Source: Paenibacillus sp. FSL H8-0079 (lineage in GTDB: Bacteria > Bacillota > Bacilli > Paenibacillales > Paenibacillaceae). From it: a stretch of DNA of 64,000 nucleotides. The stretch spans positions 2,480,001 to 2,544,000 of the forward strand of contig NZ_CP150300.1 of assembly GCF_037991315.1 (NCBI RefSeq), given 5' to 3'. A program made the translations under genes and the position numbers. How positions within the stretch are numbered: the first letter of the stretch is position 1; the number at the start of each line of letters is the position of its first letter. Below are positions 26,440 to 35,400 of this stretch, piece by piece. The notes under the pieces were generated by a model. The model saw only the letters and a list, made by a program, of their open reading frames with translations, made no database searches and was not told the DNA's origin.

Positions 26440-27207
26440 ATGATCAAACGGGTTCGGTCGTGGTGGAATGGGGCTGACAAGCAGGAAACGCTGACTATAT
26501 CCGAGGACAATATCCCGCAGCACGTCGCCATCATCATGGACGGCAATGGACGATGGGCCAAACGTTTGGGACTCCCGCGTATAGCCGGGCACCAAAATGG
26601 CATGAAGGCGGTCAAACGTGCGACCATCGCGGCGGATGAACTGGGCATCAAATATCTGACGATGTACGCTTTTTCGACAGAAAACTGGACGCGTCCAAAA
26701 GAAGAAGTGGATTTTCTGATGCGACTTCCGCAAGAATTTCTGGCTATAGAGCTGGATGAACTTATAGAAAAAAATGTGCGCATTCGCATGATGGGCCAAG
26801 AGGAACATTTACCTTCTCATACCATCAATGCCTTGCGGGAAGCCATTCGTCTTACGGAACATAATACAGGTCTCGTTTTGAACTTTGCAATGAACTATGG
26901 AAGTCGTCGTGAAATGACGGACTGTGTTAAACAGATCGCTCTGCAGGTGAAATCGGGGGAACTATCGGCAGAGGATATAACACCTGAACTCATTGATAGA
27001 CATATGCTGACGGTTGACATGCCCGATCCGGATTTGTTGATCCGGACGAGCGGAGAGTTGAGATTAAGCAACTTTATGCTTTGGCAACTTGCATATAGTG
27101 AATTATGGTTTACGGATATATACTGGCCCGAATTTGGCAAAAAGCATTTGCTTGAAGCAGTAGCCGAATATCAGCGCAGAACAAGGCGTTACGGCGGTTT
27201 GAAATAG
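26440..27207 (+). CDS. uppS: Undecaprenyl diphosphate synthase
   Basis: A 255-residue cis-prenyltransferase that makes the C55 lipid carrier for peptidoglycan and other wall polymers. The catalytic Asp lies in HVAIIMDGNGRWAKRLGLPR, followed by the GHQNGMKAVK loop; the C-terminal LLIRTSGELRLSNFMLWQLA motif is present. The Shine-Dalgarno TTTTGGAGGAACAGG precedes ATG 26440. It is followed by cdsA, dxr and rseP as in most bacteria. Confidence 0.97.
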   Translation: MIKRVRSWWNGADKQETLTISEDNIPQHVAIIMDGNGRWAKRLGLPRIAGHQNGMKAVKRATIAADELGIKYLTMYAFSTENWTRPKEEVDFLMRLPQEFLAIELDELIEKNVRIRMMGQEEHLPSHTINALREAIRLTEHNTGLVLNFAMNYGSRREMTDCVKQIALQVKSGELSAEDITPELIDRHMLTVDMPDPDLLIRTSGELRLSNFMLWQLAYSELWFTDIYWPEFGKKHLLEAVAEYQRRTRRYGGLK

Positions 27208-27223
27208 ATGGAGGATGAAGCCG

Positions 27224-28018
27224 TTGAAACAGCGATTAACGACAGGAATCATAGCAGGTGTGTTGTTTTTAGGTTTTTGCATGCTGGGCGGACCCTGGTA
27301 CCATGGTTTGGTATTGCTTATGGCTCTCATCGGTTATTATGAATTTGTTAAAATGACCGGGGTGATGCCTTTTTCAGGTGTGGCCCTGATTGGATATGCA
27401 GGTGTGTTTGCCATTGTGTTTCCTTGGGAAATGCTTTGGGAGGCAAGGCCGCTATCCTTGTTTCAGGTCATCTGGATTGTAATGCTTGTATTGATGACAG
27501 CTTCGGTTGTCACCAAGAATAAGGTTCCCGTGAATACAGTAGCCATGCTTTTCCTCGGCGTTTTGTATATAGGGATCGGTTTTTATTACATTGCAGAATC
27601 CAGACATCTGCATCATGGATTGTTCTGGACGTTCCTGTTGCTGGGCTCCATATGGGCCAGTGATGCAGGGGCTTATTTTGTAGGGAAACTAATTGGTAAA
27701 AACAAACTGTGGCCTTCCATCAGTCCAAACAAGACTATAGAGGGTGCACTGGGTGGCATCGTGATTGCAATTGTCACATCTGTTGTTTTTGCATTAGTGT
27801 CAGATGGTTTGCTTTCCTGGCAGAGAGCGATTGTGATCGGAATTGCCTGTGCAGTCGTAGGTCAGATGGGTGACTTGATCCAGTCTGCATACAAACGTGT
27901 ATATAATATTAAGGATTCAGGCAGTCTTCTCCCAGGGCATGGAGGCATTCTTGATCGGTGCGACAGCTGGATTGTTGTTTTCCCATTCGTACATATACTA
28001 ATGCTACTGCCCTACTAA
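27224..28018 (+). CDS. cdsA: Phosphatidate cytidylyltransferase CdsA
   Basis: A membrane enzyme that makes CDP-diacylglycerol from phosphatidate and CTP. It has about eight hydrophobic segments and ends with the CDS signature SAYKRVYNIKDSGSLLPGHG followed by GILDRCDS. I favour TTG 27224 (264 aa), since GGAGG at 27210-27214 lies 9 nt upstream. ATG 27215 is directly against that site and would add three residues. Confidence 0.95.
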   Translation: MKQRLTTGIIAGVLFLGFCMLGGPWYHGLVLLMALIGYYEFVKMTGVMPFSGVALIGYAGVFAIVFPWEMLWEARPLSLFQVIWIVMLVLMTASVVTKNKVPVNTVAMLFLGVLYIGIGFYYIAESRHLHHGLFWTFLLLGSIWASDAGAYFVGKLIGKNKLWPSISPNKTIEGALGGIVIAIVTSVVFALVSDGLLSWQRAIVIGIACAVVGQMGDLIQSAYKRVYNIKDSGSLLPGHGGILDRCDSWIVVFPFVHILMLLPY

Positions 28019-28088
28019 AGAAGAACATGAGTCTGAGATAACAGCCTTGTTCGCCGTAGGCATTGGATAAATAAAGATGAGGTGCAGC

Positions 28089-29228
28089 ATGAAAAAAATT
28101 GCGATTCTCGGGTCGACCGGTTCCATTGGAACCCAGACACTAGATGTAGTAGACATGCATCCAGAGCTCTTTCAAGTGGAAGGACTGGCTGCCGGAGGCA
28201 ATACAGACCTGCTGATTGAACAAACCAAGCGTTACCGACCAAAGAAAGTCTCGGTGGGGTCCAAAGAATTGGCCGAGCAGGTAGCTCCATATTTGCCAGC
28301 AGGAACGCAACTGTTTTACGGCAACGAAGGACTCGTTGAAGTTGCGGCAGGAACCGATGCACATACGGTTGTTACAGCGGTGGTGGGGAGTGTTGGATTG
28401 GAGTCAACGCTTGCTGCCATAGACGCGGGCAAACAGATCGGACTGGCTAACAAGGAGACATTGGTTACAGCGGGGCATATTGTCACAACAAGAGCGGTTG
28501 CCAAGGGAGTCTCTTTATTGCCCGTTGATAGTGAGCACTCTGCTATATTCCAATGCTTAAATGGTGAAAACAGAGAACGCCTGACAGGAATCACGCTCAC
28601 CGCTTCAGGCGGATCGTTCCGTGATCTTACCCGTGAACAGTTGAAGAACGTGACTATAGAGGATGCGCTTAAACATCCGAATTGGTCAATGGGTTCCAAA
28701 ATCACGATAGACTCGGCAACGATGGTAAACAAGGGACTTGAGGTCATTGAAGCGCATTGGTTATTTGGTCTTCGATATGATCAGATTAACGTATTGCTTC
28801 ACCCGGAGAGCGTTATTCATTCCTATGTGGAATTTGATGACACCAGCATCATCGCTCAACTGGGTAATCCGGACATGCGAGTTCCCATTCAATATGCATT
28901 GACTTATCCTGACCGTTTGCCATCCCCAGCACAGCGGCTGTCTCTTGCTCAAGCTGGGAAATTACATTTCCGTGAGATGGATATGGAACGGTTCCCATGT
29001 TTAAGAATGGCGTATGAGTGTGGTAAAATGGGAGGAACCGCAACAACGGCGTTTAATGCAGCCAACGAGGTTGCTGTAGCCCGTTTCTTGCGTAAAGAGA
29101 TTTCATTCCTTAAAATAGAAGATATTATTGCTTCTGTGCTGGAAGCACACCACAATGTGGACGAGCCTGATCTGCAGGAGATCGCCCGATGTGATCAGGA
29201 GAGTCGCAAGCTTGCGTCCAGTCTGTAA
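28089..29228 (+). CDS. dxr: 1-deoxy-D-xylulose 5-phosphate reductoisomerase
   Basis: A 379-residue enzyme of the MEP isoprenoid pathway. The NADPH-binding GSTGSIGTQTLDVV is at the N-terminus, and the metal and substrate residues are in LLPVDSEHSAIFQCL and ASGGSFRD. The start is ATG 28089 with GAGGTG at 28079-28084; an in-frame ATG at 28077 overlaps that site. It supplies precursors for UppS encoded upstream. Confidence 0.96.
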   Translation: MKKIAILGSTGSIGTQTLDVVDMHPELFQVEGLAAGGNTDLLIEQTKRYRPKKVSVGSKELAEQVAPYLPAGTQLFYGNEGLVEVAAGTDAHTVVTAVVGSVGLESTLAAIDAGKQIGLANKETLVTAGHIVTTRAVAKGVSLLPVDSEHSAIFQCLNGENRERLTGITLTASGGSFRDLTREQLKNVTIEDALKHPNWSMGSKITIDSATMVNKGLEVIEAHWLFGLRYDQINVLLHPESVIHSYVEFDDTSIIAQLGNPDMRVPIQYALTYPDRLPSPAQRLSLAQAGKLHFREMDMERFPCLRMAYECGKMGGTATTAFNAANEVAVARFLRKEISFLKIEDIIASVLEAHHNVDEPDLQEIARCDQESRKLASSL

Positions 29229-29265
29229 TCTCTTTTTTCATAACAAAATGGAAGAAGTGATTCTC

Positions 29266-29293
29266 TTGTGCGGTATCAGAGAATAATGATAAT
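29266..29293 (+). promoter_or_regulatory. Weak candidate promoter before rseP
   Basis: TTGTGC (29266-29271) and GATAAT (29288-29293) are spaced by 16 bp within the dxr-rseP gap. Match to sigma-A consensus is moderate. Confidence 0.35.
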
Positions 29294-29341
29294 CTAGAGG
29301 GACAGACTGCGGTATGTGCCGTGAAGGAGGATGGATAGGGA

Positions 29342-30613
29342 TTGGAAACCATACAAGTGGTATTTCTAACGGTGCTCATGTTCTTTGTCATCGTGACGGT
29401 TCATGAATGGGGGCATTATTACTTTGCCAAACGCGCCGGTATTCTTGTACGGGAATTTGCGATCGGTTTTGGTCCCAAATTGTTCTCATATAAAAGAAAC
29501 GAGACCCAGTTTACATTGCGTTTGTTGCCTTTTGGTGGATATGCACGGATGGCAGGTGAAGATCCGGAACTGGTAGAGATCCAGGAAGGACAGACCATTG
29601 CGGTAAGATCAGCGGATGACCAGGTGAAGATGATCTATCTGGACCAGCTGGATAACCGTAAAAATGTAATACGTGGTGAAGTCATCTCCATTGATATGGA
29701 GAGAGCGCTGAAGCTTCAACTCGATGTAGATGGAGAGATTCAGGAGTATCGTATACATCCCCAAGCGATGTTGGTAAGTCGTGGTAAACAAACGCAGATT
29801 GCACCGAAAGATCGTCAATTCGGCAGCAAAACCGTTGGACAGCGTGCATTGGCTATTTTTGCGGGACCTCTGATGAACTTTATCTTGGCATTTGTGCTGT
29901 TTGCTGTATATGCGCAGATGGCAGGAGTTCCAGTGGAAAATCCGAAGAATCTTGAAATTGGTGAAGTGCTTGAAGGTGGGGCAGCCGATCAGGCGAACCT
30001 GCAAAAGGGCGATATTATCGAAACCATCAATGGTACTGCTATTGGTACGGATTCACAAAAAATGGTGACGATGATTGCCGATTCCAAAGACAAGCCGATG
30101 GAATGGACGCTAACTCGGGGGAATGAAACGTTTAATATAACGATTACTCCACGTGCAATAGAAGGGCAAGAGGGCGGAAAAGTGGGAATCGTGCCTACGT
30201 TACCGACTCGGTCCGTTGGATTTGTAGAGACCTTTACGGTATCAGGGGTAGCCATGGTTGATACCACCAAAGTGATATTTGAAGGGTTCAAACATCTGAT
30301 CAATCAATTCAACATGGACGATATTGGTGGGCCTGTTCGTACGTTTGAAGTGACAGGGCAAATTGCTAAACAAGGAATTGAGCAGTTAACGAGATGGGCA
30401 GCCATTTTGAGTCTGTACCTTGGGATTTTTAACCTGTTACCAATACCTGCATTGGACGGTAGCCGTCTGGTGTTTTTGGGAATTGAAGCGCTGCGCGGCA
30501 GACCTGTTGATCCAAACCGCGAAGGCATGGTGCATTTCATTGGATTTGCGATGTTGTTTGTGTTGATGCTGGCAGTAACTTACAATGATATATTACGTTT
30601 AATTAACGGATAA
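29342..30613 (+). CDS. rseP: RseP-type intramembrane zinc metalloprotease (site-2 protease)
   Basis: A 423-residue protease with the zinc motif HEWGH in the first membrane helix, a central PDZ domain (EVLEGGAADQANLQKGDIIE), and the second metal motif in LLPIPALDGSRLVFLG near the C-terminus. RasP/RseP enzymes cleave anti-sigma factors and signal-peptide remnants in the membrane. The start is TTG 29342, with AAGGAGG 11 nt upstream. It lies between dxr and proS as in B. subtilis (rasP). Confidence 0.95.
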   Translation: METIQVVFLTVLMFFVIVTVHEWGHYYFAKRAGILVREFAIGFGPKLFSYKRNETQFTLRLLPFGGYARMAGEDPELVEIQEGQTIAVRSADDQVKMIYLDQLDNRKNVIRGEVISIDMERALKLQLDVDGEIQEYRIHPQAMLVSRGKQTQIAPKDRQFGSKTVGQRALAIFAGPLMNFILAFVLFAVYAQMAGVPVENPKNLEIGEVLEGGAADQANLQKGDIIETINGTAIGTDSQKMVTMIADSKDKPMEWTLTRGNETFNITITPRAIEGQEGGKVGIVPTLPTRSVGFVETFTVSGVAMVDTTKVIFEGFKHLINQFNMDDIGGPVRTFEVTGQIAKQGIEQLTRWAAILSLYLGIFNLLPIPALDGSRLVFLGIEALRGRPVDPNREGMVHFIGFAMLFVLMLAVTYNDILRLING

Positions 30614-30675
30614 TTACGGTTGGACTACGCTCTGGACATTCAGAGATAGTCGTTATGGGAGGACGCTGGAGTCTT

Positions 30676-32130
30676 ATGTCAAAGGAAAATGATAAACAAT
30701 TCGTGACTGAAATCACACCACAGGGTGAGGATTTCTCACGCTGGTATATTGATGTTATCAAAAAAGCTGATCTCATGGATTATGCACCGGTACGCGGATG
30801 TATTGTGTTCAAGCCAGACGGTTTTGAAATCTGGGAACACATCAAGGACGAGTTGGATCGTCGTTTCCGTGAAACGGGTCATCGCAATGCGTATTTCCCG
30901 ATGTTCATTCCTGAGAGCTTCTTCCAAAAGGAAAAAGAGCACGTGGAAGGCTTTAACCCTGAATTACCATGGGTTACGGAAGCTGGAGGAGAGAAGCTGG
31001 AAGAACGTCTGGCAATCCGTCCTACATCCGAAACGATTATTGGTCACATGTATTCCAAATGGATTCAGTCTTATCGGGATCTTCCGGTATTGATCAATCA
31101 GTGGGCTAACGTAGTTCGTTGGGAAAAAAGAACGTTGCCGTTCCTTCGCACAAGTGAGTTCCTGTGGCAGGAAGGTCACACTGCGCATGAGACCGAAGAA
31201 GAAGCACGTGAAGAAACGATGAAAATGCTTGAGATATATCGTGAAGTGGTTGAGGAGTATTTGGCTATTCCTGTAATTGTAGGTCAGAAAACCAAATCCG
31301 AGAAGTTTGCGGGTGCGGTGGATACCTACTCGATCGAAGCCATGATGAAGGATGGACGCGCTGTACAAGCAGGTACATCACACTACATGGGAACGAACTT
31401 TGCAAAAGCATTTGAAATCCAGTATCTTAGTCGGAACAATGTGCTGGAACTGGCTTACACCACTTCATGGGGAGTAAGCACACGTTTGATTGGTGCGTTG
31501 ATTATGGTTCATGGAGATGACCGTGGTCTGGTACTTCCTCCTAAAGTAGCGCCAACGCAAGTGGTCATGATTCCAATTGGACCTCCGAAAACGCGTGATG
31601 CTGTTGTGGGACGTGCAGATGAGTTGTTCACTGAGTTGAAACAAGCTGGAGTCCGTGTGAAAATGGATGATCGAAGCGATGTTCGCCCAGGTTGGAAATT
31701 CAATGAATACGAGATGCGCGGTGTTCCGATTCGTCTGGAAATTGGTCCACGTGATATGGAAAATGGCGTTTGTGTACTCGTATCACGCATCACAGGTGAG
31801 AAAAAAGTGGTAGAACAGGCGAACCTGGTAGAAGAAATCCAGTCTATGCTGACACAAATTCAGATAGATATGCTGGAACGTGCTCGCACATTTATGTCGG
31901 ATAACTTCTACTCCGTGGATACACTGGATGAGATGAAAGAACTGATGGAAAATAAACGCGGGTTTACACTGGCTGGCTGGTGCGGTTCAGAAGCTTGCGA
32001 AGATAAAGTAAGAGAAGTTACAGGCGCAACAACCCGGAACATTCCGTTCCAGCCTGCGGAAGAAAAGCATACGTGCCTGGCTTGTGGTGAACAGGCAGAA
32101 CACACGGTTGTGTTTGCAAGAGCGTATTAA
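30676..32130 (+). CDS. proS: Prolyl-tRNA synthetase, short archaeal/eukaryotic-like type (ProS type 3)
   Basis: A 484-residue class II synthetase. Motif 2/3 regions are seen in LPFLRTSEFLWQEGHTAHET and LIGALIMVHGDDRGLVLPP. There is no inserted YbaK-like editing domain between motifs 2 and 3. Instead there is a C-terminal zinc-type domain with paired cysteines (WCGSEACE, CLACGEQ) and a terminal ARAY; both are hallmarks of the archaeal-like type. B. subtilis has the longer bacterial type (564 aa) at this locus. I place the start at ATG 30676. An in-frame ATG at 30655 overlaps GGGAGG. Confidence 0.95.
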   Translation: MSKENDKQFVTEITPQGEDFSRWYIDVIKKADLMDYAPVRGCIVFKPDGFEIWEHIKDELDRRFRETGHRNAYFPMFIPESFFQKEKEHVEGFNPELPWVTEAGGEKLEERLAIRPTSETIIGHMYSKWIQSYRDLPVLINQWANVVRWEKRTLPFLRTSEFLWQEGHTAHETEEEAREETMKMLEIYREVVEEYLAIPVIVGQKTKSEKFAGAVDTYSIEAMMKDGRAVQAGTSHYMGTNFAKAFEIQYLSRNNVLELAYTTSWGVSTRLIGALIMVHGDDRGLVLPPKVAPTQVVMIPIGPPKTRDAVVGRADELFTELKQAGVRVKMDDRSDVRPGWKFNEYEMRGVPIRLEIGPRDMENGVCVLVSRITGEKKVVEQANLVEEIQSMLTQIQIDMLERARTFMSDNFYSVDTLDEMKELMENKRGFTLAGWCGSEACEDKVREVTGATTRNIPFQPAEEKHTCLACGEQAEHTVVFARAY

Positions 32131-32473
32131 GTCAGGATAACCTGACTATATACATTGAACTAAACATTTACATGAGAACGTAGAGAACAGAAATAACCTG
32201 AAGAAGCGGAGCGTTCGCCTTTATCCCCGGATTTTCCCCTTTGTAAATGGGAATCAAAAAATCTGGGGGTAACAGCGATCGGAAGGTTGTTCTGTTATCG
32301 GAGTGGTAAGTGTAAATATCTTTTTGTTCAATGTATATAATGGCACGTACGGACTGTAAGAGTAATGAATGGAGAGCTTCTGTCGGATAAAATGAGTCGG
32401 TGCGAGTTCGGATCGGTGACATTTTTGAATGCAGGGGCTTTTCATGCTTTAAGGGGGTACAAGGAGGAACACG
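32131..32473 (+). other. Gene-free interval between proS and polC
   Basis: This 343-bp stretch holds a small hairpin right after proS (GTCAGG-ATAA-CCTGAC, 32131-32146) and a hairpin-rich element at 32203-32300 (listed separately). A TATAAT hexamer at 32336-32341 could be a -10, but no good -35 is visible 16-18 bp upstream. The polC Shine-Dalgarno AAGGAGG lies at the end. No ORF with coding character is seen. Confidence 0.7.
32203..32300 (+). repeat. Hairpin-rich intergenic element, possible dispersed repeat
   Basis: TTATCCCCGGATT (32221-32233) pairs with AATCTGGGGGTAA (32260-32272) over 13 positions including two G-U pairs. An inner TTCCC/GGGAA stem lies in the loop. Directly after, TAACAG (32270-32275) pairs with CTGTTA (32292-32297) around CGATCGGAAGGTTGTT. 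The sequence reminds me of elements seen between genes in other Paenibacillus genomes, but only one copy lies in this window and I could not search. Confidence 0.45.
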
Positions 32474-35400
32474 ATGAGCGGATTCGAGGAGAAGAGAAAA
32501 CGATTTGAGTTGTTGATGAAACAGGCGGAGCTGCCGGCTGGTCTGTTAGAGCCCTATTTTTTGGATGGATGGATTGAACAAGTAGAGACCAACCGAAGTA
32601 ATCGGGAATGGAATATTCTGATTGCAAAGGATACGTTGGTACCCGCTCCGATCTATCGCACTTTTTGCCTGCATATTCAGGAGAAGATGAATCATATTGC
32701 CAAAATTTCATTTGGTTTCAAATATACGGACAAGGTACAGAGTGGTGATATCGTCAGTGAATATTGGAATCTGTTTCTGGAGTGGGTTACACGTGAGATT
32801 CCATCTGTGAATGGTTGGATGAACCGGACTACGTTTGAATGTGAAGCGGATCTTTTGCAACTGACGATGAGTGACGCAACGTCGATGGAATTGGCTCGCA
32901 AGAAACAGATTGATCAGGCGATCACGACGTTCTATGACAAGTATTTTCATCTACCTCTTCGCATCAAGATGCAAGTGGGCGAAGTGGCCAACAATAAAGA
33001 GGCGATGGAGCAGTTCCAGGCCAAAAAACGTGTTGAGGAACTTGAAGTCATCGAGAAGATGATGAGTGAAGTAGACACAGAAATCCCGGTGGATGAGGAA
33101 CAAGGCGATGTGCGTTTGCAAATGGGCTATGATATTAAAGAGCCAGCAGTGCCTATGCAGGAAATCCAGGATGAAGAGAAAAAGGTCACGCTTCAAGGTT
33201 CGGTGTTTGGTCTGGATCGTAAAGAACTGCGAAACGGAAATACGTTGTTTACATTCTATCTGACCGACTTCACGGACTCCATGCAAATGAAGATGTTTGC
33301 CAAAACAAAAGAGGATGTTAAAATTCTCAGTTTGCTGGCTAACGGTAAATGGGTAAAAGTGCGTGGTCGTGTAGAGTATGACCGGTTTATGCAAATTCCT
33401 GAACTGGCCATGATTCCTTCAGATTTGATTGAAGTCAAAGCACCGCCATCTCGCAAAGATAATGCACCAGAGAAACGGGTGGAGTTCCATTTGCACTCTA
33501 CGATGAGTACAATGGATGCTGTAACTTCGATCGACAAATACGTTAAAATGGCGGCAGAGTGGGGACATAAGGCGATTGCGGTCAGTGATCATGGTGGTGT
33601 ACAAGTATATCCCGAGGCTTCCAAGGCTGCTAAGAAAAACGGAATTAAAATGATCTACGGCCTAGAGGCTAATGTAGTGAATGACTCTGTTGCGGTCGTC
33701 ATGGCTCCACAGCCATTGGATCTCCAAACAGCGACATACATTGTATTTGATATCGAGACCACGGGTCTTTCGGTTACGCAGAACAAAATTATTGAGATTG
33801 CCGCTGTGAAGATGCAAGATGGTAAAGAAATTGACCGGTATGCGACGTTTGTAAATCCGCATGAACGCATTCCCTACAACATTCAGCAATTGACTAATAT
33901 TAATGATGACATGGTAAAAGACGCACCTGAGCTGGAGCCTGTTATCCGTGATTTCGTGCAGTTTGCTGGAGATGGTGTACTTGTTGCGCATAATGCACGT
34001 TTTGATATGGGCTTTATTCAGGCTTCCCTGAAACAAATTGGAATGCCAGAGCTTCCTAACCCTGTTCTTGACACGTTGGAACTGGCGCGATTGTTATTCC
34101 CAAAAAATAAGAACCACCGTCTGAATACGATGGCGGATAAATATAAGGTTGGACTGGAAAGCCATCACCGGGCTATTGACGATACAGTTGCGCTCGCGGG
34201 TATACTGATCGGATTATTAAATGATGCTGCCCAGATGAAAGGGTTGACGAGGCTCGATCGCCTGAACGATTATGTAGGTGTCGACTTGTCGAATACAAGA
34301 CCTTTCCATTGCGGAATCTATGCACTGAATGAAGTCGGTAAGAAAAACCTATATAAATTGGTATCTCTCTCTCATACGGAACATTTCAAGCGGGTACCGT
34401 GCATTCCCAAATCGAAACTGATCAATTTGCGTGAAGGCCTCGTTATTATATCGGGCTGTGAAAAAGGTGAATTCTTTGAAGCGGTGCTTAACAAATCGCT
34501 CGAAGAAGCGGAAGAGATCGCCGAGTTCTATGACATACTGGAGATCCAACCACTTACAATGTATATGCACTTGGTAGATAAAGGCTTGGTGGCTACTCCT
34601 GAAGAAATCAAAACAGCGATCCGTAAAGTCATTGATATAGGCGCAAAATTTAATAAACCAGTCATAGCCACAGGTAACGTGCACTATTTGGAACCGCGTG
34701 ACAAGTTATATCGGGATATCACCATTCACGGAATTACAGGTTTTAGTCCACTCAAAGATCAACGTAAACCGGATGCACATTTCAGAACGACAGAGGAAAT
34801 GCTTGAAGAGTTCAAGTTCCTCGGCCAAGACAAAGCTTATGAGGTTGTCGTTACCAATACAATTGAATTGTCTGACCGATTTGAGGAAATTAAGCTCTTC
34901 CCGGACAAACTGTTTACTCCGATTCTGGAAGGTGCGGACGATGAAATCCGTAATACCTGCTATGACACTGCCAAGTCCATCTATGGCGAAGAATTACCGG
35001 AAGTCATCGTGGCACGGCTGGAGAAAGAACTGATTCCAATTATTAAATACGGGTTCTCTGCCAACTATCTAATCTCGGAACGATTGGTTAAAAAATCGAA
35101 TCAGGATGGTTATCTCGTAGGTTCGCGGGGATCGGTTGGTTCCTCTGTCGTTGCTACATTCCTGGGTATATCCGAAGTTAATCCATTGCCTGCTCATTAT
35201 ATATGTGTGAATTCGGAATGCAAACACAGCGAATGGTTCCTGGATGGTAGTGTTCGGAGTGGATTTGACCTTCCCGAGAAAGAATGTCCGGATTGTGGTA
35301 AGAAACTTAAAGGAGAAGGCCAGGACATCCCGTTTGAGACCTTCCTTGGGTTTAAAGGAGATAAAGTTCCCGATATTGACTTGAACTTCTCTGGTGATTA

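Noticed and set aside
30614..30675. T-box leader in front of proS
   Set aside because: The gap is only 62 bp and has no T-box core sequence; a full T-box needs about 200 nt or more.
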